The translations under genes and the position numbers were made by a program. A DNA stretch of 64,000 bases from Ascidia mentula (Eukaryota > Chordata > Ascidiacea > Phlebobranchia > Ascidiidae): positions 12,901,001 to 12,965,000 of the forward strand of contig OX387205.1 in NCBI GenBank assembly GCA_947561715.1, read 5' to 3'. Positions 49,708-62,011 of this stretch are shown here, piece after piece (position 1 is the stretch's first letter; every line of letters starts with the position of its first letter). Under the pieces are notes generated by a model, which saw nothing but the letters and a program-made list of their open reading frames with translations, ran no database searches and was not told where the DNA came from.

Positions 49708-50555
49708 CTTTCACTGCAATTTATTTCGCTGTAAATCGAGTCTTGATGTACCAGAGGTTGTAATTTGGTCATTTAACCATTTTTCTTTTGAATTAACGAT
49801 CCTTGATTGGAAGAAAAAATATCCCCAAATTTTGTCAAACGTTCAACATAATTTTAGACATAAAAAAGCAGTAACTTTATGCACGCATTGTTTGTGCAAA
49901 ATCAGTGGCCACAATCTATTTTTATTTGAATTACTTGTTGGCTAAAGGAGTTTAGAACACAAACAAACGGTGAGCAAGACTGAAGAAACAACGATTTTTC
50001 ATAAATATCACAAACGTATTTCATCGCAGAATCCTACTTTGGATTTCAAATCGAGTGTGAGTCTTTGAAATGTTTCCAGTGTGTACTGACGCAAACCGTA
50101 TGCAAAATTTATTGTGCTAACTTCTTATCATCAAGATTTGGTAAAACTTGAAGAGAAATGCATTTCATGGTTGGTTGGTCACCCGAAATGTGAAAGTTTG
50201 GCAACAAATGGTAAACGGATATTTTGAGCACATAAGTTTGCCACAGATGTGCAGTTTATGTGCAGTGCTGTTTCATGCAGGAAGCCGTTGGTTTGCCCAG
50301 TTCTTGTCATAGTTTGTAGTGAAGGTGCGTCATGTGTAAACTATGTGTTCGCACAGTGTGAGATATACATGTTTCAGTTGAGTCAGTGTAAAAAGTGACT
50401 GTTTGTGCGATAAAGGTTGCCGATTTGCTAGAGTGAATTTACCAACACATATGTGAGAGGTATAGTTGTTGCGCTATGTCTAAACATATTCCAGTGTGCG
50501 TTCATGGTTTAGCAGTGCTTGTGTGGTGGCAGCCGATCAGACTATTAACACCGGA
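49708..50555. other. Spacer downstream of gene A, homologous to the spacers after D and F
   Basis: About 850 bp of non-coding sequence shared at high identity with the regions after each exon 3 in the cluster. In this copy the block with the 28-bp minisatellite found in units C and D is missing. Confidence 0.7.
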
Positions 50556-51501
50556 ATGAGGTCTAGAAATCAGACGCCACATTATTTTGTGCCTTGGTTT
50601 GTTTCAGTGGTGGTTTACAATCAACTACTTTCGGGAAAGAGTCCCCCAGAAATTGTTGACGAGACTGCATTTCGAACAAAGCAGCAACACCAACGAACTG
50701 ATGCACTGGTAAACACCGCGGGATTGGATATCGTCTGGGAACTTTTCAACCAAGTTCCGATATAACAAGTTGGCTGTCTAGTTTGCCGCTTGGTGGCGCA
50801 TCAACCACAAACGAATGTAAAATGAAATGAAACCCAGATCACGTGATTAGGAGTGGACCAATCACATCGACCATCAACTGCCTCAGGTTTCTTTCTCTTG
50901 TCGAGCGAAACGAGGAGAGCCTGGCGTTTGTGCGTGTTTTTGTAATTGACTGCCAGCAGATCAACGAACAGTGGTGACCTTTATGCAAAAATCATTGAGG
51001 CGTTGCGGGACTACAAAAAAACAAAAGACTGGGCCGTGGAAAACAAACACATTTAAACTTGAGGCAAACCTGAGTGCGAACAGACAACAGGCCAAGTTGA
51101 TATGCGAACGCCACAACCAGAACACCAAGTTTACCGATGAGGAACCACAGAGCACCAACATTCGAAGCAAAATCGTTCGAATTAGGCACGAAGACTTTGC
51201 AATGAATCCCATTCAATCCGCTGAATATCTCTACGATTTTATTGGGATCAACATGACACCTCAAATGCGGCAATGGATTATCGATGCAACTTCCCCGAAA
51301 AATAACCCACAGCTGTCAAAGTCCGATTCCCAAGGAACAAAACGGAATCCGGGTGAGGTTGTGACAGCTTGGCGCAAAAAACTAACCTGGAAACAAGTGG
51401 AGGAAATTCAGAATGTTTGCGAGGAACCGATGAGAAGGCTGGGCTACAAGTTGTTTAATACCAAGGAGGAAATGAACAACACCAACATAAGCACGTTTTA
51501 A
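50556..51501 (+). pseudogene. Broken sulfotransferase unit B (altered exon 1 joined to exon 3)
   Basis: An exon-1-like frame starts at ATG 50556: membrane segment YFVPWFVSVVVYNQLLSG, stem PPEIVDETAF and HQRTDA. In place of the PAPS loop it reads LVNTAGLDIVWELFNQVPI and stops at 50763, so the nucleotide-binding residues are gone. There is no exon 2. After an unrelated segment (about 50870-51080), a full-length exon 3 copy runs 51084-51501 with its stop. Without the PAPS loop and the 3'-phosphate site no enzyme can be made. The exon 3 frame itself is undamaged, which suggests recent origin. Confidence 0.85.
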
Positions 51502-52220
51502 CTTTCACTGCAATTTATTTCGCTGTAAATCGAGTCTTGATCTACCAGAGGTTGTAATTTGGTCATTTAACCATTTTTCTTTTGAATTAGCGATCCTTGA
51601 TTGGAAGAAAAAACATCCCCAAATTTTGTTCAACATAATTTTTCACATAAAACAGCAGTAACTTTATGCACGCAATGTTTATGCAAAAATTAGCGGCGAA
51701 AATCTACTTTTATTTCAATACTTGCAATGGACTTTAGAACACAAACAAACGGTTAGTAAGACTGAAGAAAAAACGATTTTTTATGAATGTCACAAACGTA
51801 TTTCACCGCAGAATCCTACATTGGATTTCAAATCGAGCGTGAGTCTTTCATATGTTTTCTGTATGTATTGACGCAAACCGTAGGTAAAATTTATTGTGCT
51901 AACTTTATTACCTTATCATCAAGATTTGGTTAAACTTGAAGAGAAATGCATTTCATGGTTGGTTGGTCACCCGAAATGTGAAAGTTTGGCAACAAATGGT
52001 AAACGGATATTTTGAGCACATAAGTTTGCCACAGATGTGTAGTTTTTGTGCAGTGCTGTTTCATGCAGGAAGGCGTTGGTTTGCCCAGTCCTTGTCATAG
52101 TTGGTAGTGAAGGTACGTCATGTGTAAACTATGTGTTCGCACAGTGTGAGATATACATGTTTCAGTTGAGTCAGTGTAAAAAGTGACTGTTTGTGCGGTA
52201 AAGTTTGCCGATTTGCTACG

Positions 52221-52360
52221 ATGAATTTAACAAACACATATGTGAAGAGTGAATTTAACAAACGCATATGTGAAGAGTGAATTAAGCAAACGTATATGTG
52301 AAGAGTGAATTTAACAAACACATATGTGAAGAGTGAATTTAACAAACGCATATGTGAAGA
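52221..52360. repeat. 28-bp minisatellite, five copies (unit C)
   Basis: Five units of exactly 28 bp fill 140 bp. Each contains GAATTTAACAAAC (GAATTAAGCAAAC in the third) and CATATGTGAAGA (TATATGTGAAGA in the third). The single or missing equivalents in the other spacers suggest that the array expanded in the ancestor of C and D. Confidence 0.95.
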
Positions 52361-52668
52361 GTTACATTTATTGCTCCATGTGTAAACGTTTTACATCGGT
52401 ACATTTATGGTTTAGCTGTGCTTGTGTGGTGGCAGTAAACTATATGTTCACACAGTGCGAGATATATACGTGTTTTTGTTGAGTCAGTGCAAAAAATGTC
52501 TTATCAACTGACTGTTTGTTCGGTAAAGGTTGCCGATTTGCTACAGTGAATTTACCAACACATATGTGAGAGGTATAGTTGTTGCGCTATGTCTAAACAC
52601 ATTCCAGTGTGCGTTCATGGTTTAACTGTGCTTGTGTGGTGGCAGCCGATCAGACTATTAACACCGGA

Positions 52669-53614
52669 ATGAGGTCTCGAAAACAGACGCTACATTATTT
52701 TGTGCCTTGGTTTGTTTCAGTGGTGGTTTACAATCAACTACTTTCGGGAAAGAGTCCCCCAGAAATTGTTGACGAGACTGCATTTCGAACAAAGCAGCAA
52801 CACCAACGAACTGATGCACTGGTAAACACCGCGGGATTGGATATCGTCTGGGAACTTTTCAACCAAGTTCCGATATAACAAGTTGGCTGTCTAGTTTGCC
52901 GCTTGGTGGCGCATCAACCACAAACGAATGTAAAATGAAATGAAACCCAGATCACGTGATTAGGAGTGGACCAATCACATCGACCATCAACTGCCTCAGG
53001 TTTCTTTCTCTTGTCGAGCGAAACGAGGAGAGCCTGGCGTTTGTGCGTGTTTTTGTAATTGACTGCCAGCAGATCAACGAACAGTGGTGACCTTTATGCA
53101 AAAATCATTGAGGCGTTGCGGGACTACAAAAAAACAAAAGACTGGGCCGTGGAAAACAAACACATTTAAACTTGAGGCAAACCTGAGTGCGAACAGACAA
53201 CAGGCCAAGTTGATATGCGAACGCCACAACCAGAACACCAAGTTTACCGATGAGGAACCACAGAGCACCAACATTCGAAGCAAAATCGTTCGAATTAGGC
53301 ACGAAGACTTTGCAATGAATCCCATTCAATCCGCTGAATATCTCTACGATTTTATTGGGATCAACATGACACCTCAAATGCGGCAATGGATTATCGATGC
53401 AACTTCCCCGAAAAATAACCCACAGCTGTCAAAGTCCGATTCCCAAGGAACAAAACGGAATCCGGGTGAGGTTGTGACAGCTTGGCGCAAAAAACTAACC
53501 TGGAAACAAGTGGAGGAAATTCAGAATGTTTGCGAGGAACCGATGAGAAGGCTGGGCTACAAGTTGTTTAATACCAAGGAGGAAATGAACAACACCAACA
53601 TAAGCACGTTTTAA
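52669..53614 (+). pseudogene. Broken sulfotransferase unit C
   Basis: Same structure as unit B: altered exon 1 from ATG 52669 with stop at about 52876 and no PAPS loop, no exon 2, and intact exon 3 copy 53197-53614. The exon 3 region encodes the same residues as unit B. Confidence 0.85.
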
Positions 53615-54333
53615 CTTTCACTGCAATTTATTTCGCTGTAAATCGAGTCTTGATCTACCAGAGGTTGTAATTTGGTCATTTAACCATTTTTCTTTTGAAT
53701 TAGCGATCCTTGATTGGAAGAAAAAACATCCCCAAATTTTGTTCAACATAATTTTTCACATAAAACAGCAGTAACTTTATGCACGCAATGTTTATGCAAA
53801 AATTAGCGGCGAAAATCTACTTTTATTTCAATACTTGCAATGGACTTTAGAACACAAACAAACGGTTAGTAAGACTGAAGAAAAAACGATTTTTTATGAA
53901 TGTCACAAACGTATTTCACCGCAGAATCCTACATTGGATTTCAAATCGAGCGTGAGTCTTTCATATGTTTTCTGTATGTATTGACGCAAACCGTAGGTAA
54001 AATTTATTGTGCTAACTTTATTACCTTATCATCAAGATTTGGTTAAACTTGAAGAGAAATGCATTTCATGGTTGGTTGGTCACCCGAAATGTGAAAGTTT
54101 GGCAACAAATGGTAAACGGATATTTTGAGCACATAAGTTTGCCACAGATGTGTAGTTTTTGTGCAGTGCTGTTTCATGCAGGAAGGCGTTGGTTTGCCCA
54201 GTCCTTGTCATAGTTGGTAGTGAAGGTACGTCATGTGTAAACTATGTGTTCGCACAGTGTGAGATATACATGTTTCAGTTGAGTCAGTGTAAAAAGTGAC
54301 TGTTTGTGCGGTAAAGTTTGCCGATTTGCTACG

Positions 54334-54473
54334 ATGAATTTAACAAACACATATGTGAAGAGTGAATTTAACAAACGCATATGTGAAGAGTGAATTAAGC
54401 AAACGTATATGTGAAGAGTGAATTTAACAAACACATATGTGAAGAGTGAATTTAACAAACGCATATGTGAAGA
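54334..54473. repeat. 28-bp minisatellite, five copies (unit D)
   Basis: Exact counterpart of the array at 52221-52360, displaced by 2113 bp, with the same order of variant units. Confidence 0.95.
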
Positions 54474-54781
54474 GTTACATTTATTGCTCCATGTGTAAAC
54501 GTTTTACATCGGTACATTTATGGTTTAGCTGTGCTTGTGTGGTGGCAGTAAACTATATGTTCACACAGTGCGAGATATATACGTGTTTTTGTTGAGTCAG
54601 TGCAAAAAATGTCTTATCAACTGACTGTTTGTTCGGTAAAGGTTGCCGATTTGCTACAGTGAATTTACCAACACATATGTGAGAGGTATAGTTGTTGCGC
54701 TATGTCTAAACACATTCCAGTGTGCGTTCATGGTTTAACTGTGCTTGTGTGGTGGCAGCCGATCAGACTATTAACACCGGA

Positions 54782-55727
54782 ATGAGGTCTCGAAAACAGA
54801 CGCCACATTATTTTGTGCCTTGGTTAGTTTCAGTGGTGGTTTACAATCAACTACTTTCGGGAAAGAGTCCCCCAGAAATTGTTGACGAGACTGCATTTCG
54901 AACAAAGCAGCAACACCAACGAACTGATGCACTGGTAAACACCGCGGGATTGGATATCGTCTGGGAACTTTTCAACCAAGTTCCGATATAACAAGTTGGC
55001 TGTCTAGTTTGCCGCTTGGTGGCGCATCAACCACAAACGAATGTAAAATGAAATGAAACCCAGATCACGTGATTAGGAGTGGACCAATCACATCGACCTT
55101 CAACTGCCTCAGGTTTCTTTCTCCTGTCGAGCGAAACGAGGAGAGCCTGGCGTTTGTGCGTGTTTTTGTAATTGACTGCCAGCAGATCAACGAACAGTGG
55201 TGACCTTTATGCAAAAATCATTGAGGCGTTGCGGGACTACAAAAAAACAAAAGACTGGGCCGTGGAAAACAAACACATTTAAACTTGAGGCAAACCTGAG
55301 TGCGAACAGACAACAGGCCAAGTTGATATGCGAACGCCACAACCAGAACACCAAGTTTACCGATGAGGAACCACAGAGCACCAACATTCGAAGCAAAATC
55401 GTTCGAATTAGGCACGAAGACTTTGCAATGAATCCCATTAAATCCGCTGAATATCTCTACGATTTTATTGGGATCAACATGACACCTCAAATGCGGCAAT
55501 GGATTATCGATGCAACTTCCCCCAAAAATAACCCACAGCTGTCAAAGTCCGATTCCCAAGGAACAAAACGGAATCCGGGTGAGGTTGTGACAGCTTGGCG
55601 CAAAAAACTAACCTGGAAACAAGTGGAGGAAATTCAGAATGTTTGCGAGGAACCGATGAGAAGGCTGGGCTACAAGTTGTTTAATACCAAGGAGGAAATG
55701 AACAACACCAACATAAGCACGTTTTAA
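54782..55727 (+). pseudogene. Broken sulfotransferase unit D
   Basis: Altered exon 1 from ATG 54782, no PAPS loop, no exon 2, and intact exon 3 copy 55310-55727. Confidence 0.85.
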
Positions 55728-56779
55728 CTTTCACTGCAATTTATTTCGCTGTAAATCGAGTCTTGATCTACCAGAGGTTGTAATTTTGTCATTTAACCAT
55801 TTTTCTTTTGAATTAGCGATCCTTGATTGGAAGAAAAAACATCCCCAAATTTTGTTCAACATAATTTTTCACATAAAACAGCAGTAACTTTATGCACGCA
55901 ATGTTTATGCAAAAATTAGCGGCGAAAATCTACTTTTATTTCAATACTTGCAATGGACTTTAGAACACAAACAAACGGTTAGTAAGACTGAAGAAAAAAC
56001 GATTTTTTATGAATGTCACAAACGTATTTCACCGCAGAATCCTACATTGGATTTCAAATCGAGCGTGAGTCTTTGAAATGTTTCCAGTGTGTACTGACGC
56101 AAACCGTAGGCAAAATTTATTGTGCTAACTTCTTATCATCAAGATTTGGTAAAACTTGAAAAGAAATACATTTCATGGTTGGTTGGTCACCCGAAATGTG
56201 CAAGTTGGGCAACAAAATGGTAAACGGATATTTTGAGCACATAAGTTTGCCACAAATGTGCAGTTTATGTGCAGCGCTGTTACATGTAGGAAGGCGTTGG
56301 TTTGCCCAGCGCTTGTCATAGTTTGTATAGTGAAGTAACGTCGTGTGTAAACTATATGTTCGCCCAGTGTGAGATATACATGTTTCAGTTTAGTCAGTGT
56401 AAAAAATGACTGTTTGTGCGATAAAGTTTGCCGATTTGCTACGATGAATTTAACAAACGCATATGTGAAGAATTACATTTATTGCGCCATGTGTAAACGT
56501 TTTACATCGGTACGTTTACGGTTTAGCTGTGCTTGTGTGGTGGCACTAAACTATATGTTCACACAGTGCGAGATATATACGTGTTTAAGTTAAGTAAGTG
56601 CAAAAAATGTCTTATCAACTGACTGTTTGTACGGTAAAGGTTGCCGATTTGCTAGAGTGAATTTACCAACACATATGTGAGAGGTATAGTTTTTGCGCTA
56701 TGTCTAAACATATTCCAGTGTGCGTTCGTGGTTTAGCTGTGCTTGTGTGGTGGCATCCGATCAGACTATTAACACCGGA
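55728..56779. other. Spacer between unit D and fragment E
   Basis: Homologous to the other cluster spacers. The minisatellite is present only as a single unit near 56440-56470. No gene seen. Confidence 0.7.
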
Positions 56780-57345
56780 ATGAGGTCTAGAAAACAGACG
56801 CCACTTTATTTTGTGCCTTGGTTTGTTTCAGTGGTGGTTTACAATCAACTACTTTCGGGAAAGAGTCCCCCAGAAATTGTTGACGAGACTGCATTTCGAA
56901 CAAAGCAGCAACATCAACGAACTGATGCACTGGTAAACACCAGTCGGGATTGGATATCGTCTGGGAACGTTTCAACCAAGTTCAGATATAACAAGTTGGC
57001 TGTCTAGTTTGCCGCTTGGTGGCGCATCAACCACAAACGAATGTAAAATGAAATGAAACCCAGATCACGTGATTAGAAGTGGACCAATCACATCGACCTT
57101 CAACTGCCTCAGGTTTCTTTCTCCTGTCGAGCGAAACGAGCTTGGCGTTTGTGCGTGCTTTTTGTAATGACTGCCATAGCAGATCAACGAACAGTGTTGA
57201 CATATGTGCAACAATCATTGGGGCGTTGCGGGACGAGAAAAAAGACAAAAGACTAAACGGCGGGAACAAAACACATATAAACTTGAAGCAAACCTGAGTG
57301 CCGAAATCTGCAGATGTCCCACAAAATTTCACTCAGGATTTGAAT
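56780..57345 (+). pseudogene. Broken sulfotransferase exon 1 fragment E with downstream segment
   Basis: The altered exon 1 starts at ATG 56780. Here part of the ancestral PAPS-loop DNA (GTCGGGAT) survives, so this copy is nearer the ancestral form than B-D. The segment found before exon 3 in B-D continues here past AAACCTGAGTGC into unique sequence instead of exon 3. Gene F follows at 57902. Confidence 0.8.
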
Positions 57346-57901
57346 GTTTTGCGTAAAGTGCTTAAAATGCATTTATTCTGGCATAGTTTTCTTTCATAAA
57401 TAATAATTGGAGGGGATATTAAAATAGCAATAGATTATCGACGCATTTTTTCCGATTCTTTGAGTTACGAACCAGAATATTTTTAAAGTTCAAATAACCT
57501 GGCTACATTTTTGTGCTTTAGAAAGTACGGACGATCCGAATTTCCTAAATGTTTTTTTTTCGCTGTGATTGAGCTTGGCTGGGCGACAGTTTGATTTTTC
57601 TGACAAAGGTTGAGCGTTTACATATGTGTGCTCGAGACAGTGCATGCTGTTTCCAACTATATCTGCGCAGCTTGTGACTAACCGACTAACTAACCAGACA
57701 GAAAACATTTCACTTTGTGATGACTTGTACTTAGATATAGCGTTAAAGTGAGCATATCAACATCAAAGTAAATTTCACACTTTAAATGATGTAAATAACT
57801 TAACTAAGAATTGTGTATCTGGGCTAACTTCTATCTTTTGTGCATAGCAGAGAATAGCGCCCGTATTGAAGTCGTTGGAATCCCATCCAGTGTTTGTCGA
57901 A

Positions 57902-59681
57902 ATGAGATTTACAAAACCGACGATATTTTATTTGCTATCTGGATTATTTTTGCTTGCGGTTGCAATCAACTACTTTGGCGAAACGAATTTTCTATGGCTC
58001 GTTGAGAAGAGTTATCTACATCCATCGAAAAGACATCAACGAACTGATGCAGTGGTTTTACTGACGCAATGCCGGTCGGGATCCAGTTTCCTCGGGGAAC
58101 TTTTCAACCAAAGAACCGACGTCGCTTACTTCTACGAACCACTCTATCCCTTCCCTGATGACAAGATGTGGGAAAGCAAAATTAAAGTGCTGGAAAGAAT
58201 AATTAAATGTGAATTCAAGCTGGAGGAACTTTATGAGGGGGCGTTCAATCATAGTAAAAAGACAGACATAAACAGGTAAAGTTAGCTATGCATACCTTCA
58301 TACACACTTAAGAAACTATTGAGAAATAGGCTATCATCAAAACTTTTAAAAATCATTTTTATTTATAAAACATAAGGTTTGCTGGCTTGGCAGCACAGGC
58401 ATTGTGTTGCTGCGTTATTAATAAACCAATTTCATTTCCCAATTACTCCTGGCATCAAACAAGCAGATTTACACCATTTGAGACTCTATAAAATAATTGT
58501 AGATATGGAGAAACAACCTGTAACTAAAGATTACTCTAATTTTAAAATTTAACCATGAACCACGAGGAAACATTTCCAATGCCTTTTTGTAGTCAATGCA
58601 TGAAGCACAAAATTTGCTTCACTGCGCTGTCAAAGATGAGCCGGTTCATGTCCAGAGATACCAACATTTGTAAATTCAACAACCAACATCAGACCTGCCC
58701 ACAACCCATCGACGAAAGCAAACTTTCTGAGCACTGCAGAAAAAATCTTTTGCGAGCAATGAAAGTTAACTACTTGCCAAGAATGGATAGATTGGTCGAC
58801 TTGCTACAGGATCCAGTTTTGAATGTGAAAGTGATCCATTTAGTGCGAGATCCCCGTGCTATTGTGAAGTCTAGAATTGCCGATGCACCTCCTAACAGGA
58901 ATACCGAACTTGTGGCGAGGTATTAATCTTTGTAGATATGTTTTTAAGTTTGGAAATTGGGTGAATTGAAGCACAAACAATACCTTTACTATATCATAGT
59001 CACTTTTATGGCTTTATAGTTTGGTCCGCGAACTGTCAGTTGCAGCTGTCAAGCAATATTTAATGCTGGATAAAGACTTTATTTAACTTGCTTTCTGTGA
59101 AAAAACAACTTATTTTAAATCTTAAACCTTTTTTAAATGTTAAGGCATGATTTTGGGGGGAAATCTGTATAATATAAATATTCTTCAAAATTTTTTAAGT
59201 TAAGTTAAAGCTAAAATAAACTGTATTTTTGCAACTATAACATTGCCAGCATGTTGCCAACAGACAACAGGCCAAGTTAATATGCGAACGCCACAACCAG
59301 AACACCAAGTTTACCGATGAGGAACCACAGAGCACCAACATTCGAAGCAAAATCGTTCGAATTAGACACGAAGACTTTGCAATGAATCCCATTCAATCCG
59401 CTGAATATCTCTACGATTTTATTGGGATCAACATGACACCTCAAATGCGGCAATGGATTATCGATGCAACTTCCCCAAAAAATAACCCACAGCTGTCCAA
59501 GTCCAATTCCCAAGGAACAAAACGGAATTCGGGTGAAGTTGTGACAGCTTGGCGCAAAAAACTAACCTGGAAACAAGTGGAGGAAATTCAGAATGTTTGC
59601 GAGGAACCGATGAGAAGGCTGGGCTACAAGTTGTTGAATGCCAAGGAGGAAATGAACAACACCAACATAAGCACGTTTTAA
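57902..59681 (+). CDS. Carbohydrate sulfotransferase F
   Basis: Three exons, 57902-58275, 58593-58919 and 59264-59681, join in phase to 372 residues. The start is the first in-frame ATG, opening a signal anchor (IFYLLSGLFLLAVAINYF). The PAPS loop TQCRSGSSFLGELFNQ, the 3'-phosphate site VIHLVRDPRAIVKSRI and exon 3 HEDFAMNP are intact. It differs from gene A mainly in the N-terminal anchor/stem; both introns are close to those of A. Golgi type II enzyme using PAPS is expected; acceptor unknown. Confidence 0.92.
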
Positions 59682-60770
59682 CTTTCATTGCAATTTATTT
59701 CGCTGTAAATCGAGTCTTGATCTACCAGAGATTGTAATTTTGTCATTTAACCATTTTTCTTTTGAATTAGCGATCCTTGATTGGAAGAAAAAACATCCCC
59801 AAATTTTGTCAAACGTTCAACATAATTTTAGACATAAAAAAGCAGTAACTTTATGCACGCATTGTTTGTGCAAAATCAGTGGCCACAATCTATTTTTATT
59901 TGAATTACTTGTTGGCTAAAGGAGTTTAGAACACAAACTAACGGTTAGCAAGACTGAAGAAACAACGATTTTTTATAAATATCACAAACGTATTTCATCG
60001 CAGAATCCTACTTTGGATTTCAAATCGAGTGTGAGTCTTTGAAATGTTTCCAGTGTGTACTGACGCAAACCGTATGCAAAATTTATTGTGTCAACTTCTT
60101 ATCATCAAGATTTGGTAAAACTTGAAGAGAAATGCATTTCATGGTTGGTTGGTCACCCGAAATGTGAAAGTTTGGCAACAAATGGTAAACGGATATTTTG
60201 AGCACATAAGTTTGCCACAGATGTGCAGTTTATGTGCAGTGCTGTTTCATGCAGAAAGGCGTTGGTTTGCCCAGTCCTTGTCATAGTTTGTAGTGAAGGT
60301 GCTTCATGAGTAAACTATGTGTTCGCACAGTGTGAGATATACATGTTTCAGTTGAGTCAGTGTAAAAAATGACTGTTTGTGCGGTAAAGTTTGCCGATTT
60401 GCTACGAGGAATTTAACAAACGCATATGCTACGGTGATTATAACAAACGCATATGTGAAGAGTTACATTTATTGCTCCATGTGTAAACGTTTTACATCGG
60501 TACGTTTATGGTTTAGCTGTGCTTGTGTTGTGGCAGTAAACTATGTATTCACACAGTGCGAGATATACACATATTTTTGTTTGAGTCAGTGCAAAAAATG
60601 TCTTATCAACTGACTGTTTGTACGGTAAAGGTTGCCGATTAGCTACAGTGAATTTACCCACACATATGTGAGAGGTATAGTTGTTGCGCTATGTCTAAAC
60701 ATATTCCAGTGTGCGTTCATGGTTTAGCTGTGCTTGTGTGGTGGCAGCCGATCAGACTATTAACACCGGA
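59682..60770. other. Spacer between gene F and fragment G
   Basis: About 1.1 kb, closely related to the spacer after gene A. A single degenerate minisatellite unit lies near 60410-60460. No gene seen. Confidence 0.7.
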
Positions 60771-61345
60771 ATGAGGTCTAGAAAACAGACGCCACATTAT
60801 TTTGTGCCTTGGTTTGTTTCAGTGGTGGTTTACAATCAACTACTTTCGGGAAAGAGTCCCCCAGAAATTGTTGACGAGACTGCATTTCGAACAAAGCAGC
60901 AACACCAACGAACTGATGCACTGGTAAACACCGCGGGATTGGATATCGTCTGGGAACTTTCCAACCCAGTTCCGATATAACAAGCTGGCTGTCTACTTTG
61001 CCGTTTGGTGGCGCATCAGCCATAAACGAATGTAAAATGAAATGAAACCCAGATCACGTGATTAGAAGTGGACCAATCACATCGACCTTCAACTGCCTCA
61101 GGTTTCTTTCTCCTGTCGAGCGAAACGAGGAGAGCCTGGCGTTTGTGCGTGTTTTTGTAATTGACTGCAAGCAGATCAACGAACAGTTGTGACCTTTGTG
61201 CAAAAACCATTGGGGCGTTGCGGGACGAGAAAAAGACACAAGACTGGGCCGCTGGAACAAAACACATATAAACTTGAGGCAAACCTGAGTGGCGAAAATC
61301 TGCAGATGTCCCACAAAATTTCACTCAGGATTTAAATGTTTTGCG
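60771..61345 (+). pseudogene. Broken sulfotransferase exon 1 fragment G with downstream segment
   Basis: Altered exon 1 from ATG 60771, ending WELSNPVPI, without the PAPS loop. The downstream segment matches that of fragment E (CTGCAGATGTCCCACAAAAT) and leads to gene H. E+F and G+H are therefore two copies of one 4-kb unit. Confidence 0.8.
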
Positions 61346-62011
61346 TAAAATGCTTAAAATGCATTTATTCTGCCATAGACTTCTTTCATAAATAATAATT
61401 GAAGGGGATATTAAAATAGCAATAGATTATCGACGCTATTTTTCCGCTTCTTTAAGTTACGAAACAGAATCCTTTTGAAGTTCCAATAACCTGGCTAAAA
61501 TTTTATGCTTTATAAATTACGGACAATCCGAATTTCCTAAATTTGTGAAGTCCTTTTTTTAGTGAAATCTTGCCGTAGTTATTGCTCTGCTTTAAAGCAA
61601 ACAATGTTATTCACTGCTGACCCCTTCAAGAAATTCACGGTCTTCTTGACGTGTAAGGGCCCTGCTGGCTGACCACAATAGCCACTGTTACTGAGCTTGG
61701 CTTGGCTTGGCGACAGTTTGATTTTTTCTGTTGTAAGTGTTTATACATGTGTGCTTGAGACATCTGTGCAGTTTGCGACTGGCTTCAGTATACCGACTAA
61801 CTAACCAGACAGAAAACATTTCACTTTGTGATGACTTGTACTTAGATATAGCGTTAAAGTGAGCATATCAACATCAAAGTGAATGTCATACCTTAAATAA
61901 TGTAAGTAACTTCATTAGGAATTGTGTATATGACCTAACTTGTATCGTTGTGCATACCAGAGAATAGTGCCCGTATTGAAGTCGTTGGAATCCCATCCAG
62001 TGTTTGTCGAA
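61346..62011. other. 5' flank of gene H
   Basis: About 670 bp, homologous to 57346-57901 upstream of gene F but with roughly 100-150 bp of extra sequence around 61545-61690 that F lacks. Probably holds the gene H promoter. Confidence 0.6.

Larger units (their letters stand above)
51502..53614 (+). repeat. 2113-bp tandem unit C
   Basis: Starts after the exon 3 stop of unit B and ends with the exon 3 stop of unit C. Matching landmarks recur exactly 2113 bp later in unit D. It contains a spacer, the 28-bp minisatellite, the altered exon 1 and exon 3. Confidence 0.95.
53615..55727 (+). repeat. 2113-bp tandem unit D
   Basis: Almost identical to unit C over its whole length; only scattered single-base differences are visible, for example in the exon 1 frame (RKQTP versus RKQTL; WLVSVV versus WFVSVV) and one residue in exon 3 (NPIKS versus NPIQS). 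Confidence 0.95.

Noticed and set aside
51084-51501. Exon 3 copies in units B-D as independent genes
   Set aside because: They lack the PAPS loop and exon 2 with the 3'-phosphate site, and their only upstream partner is the altered exon 1.
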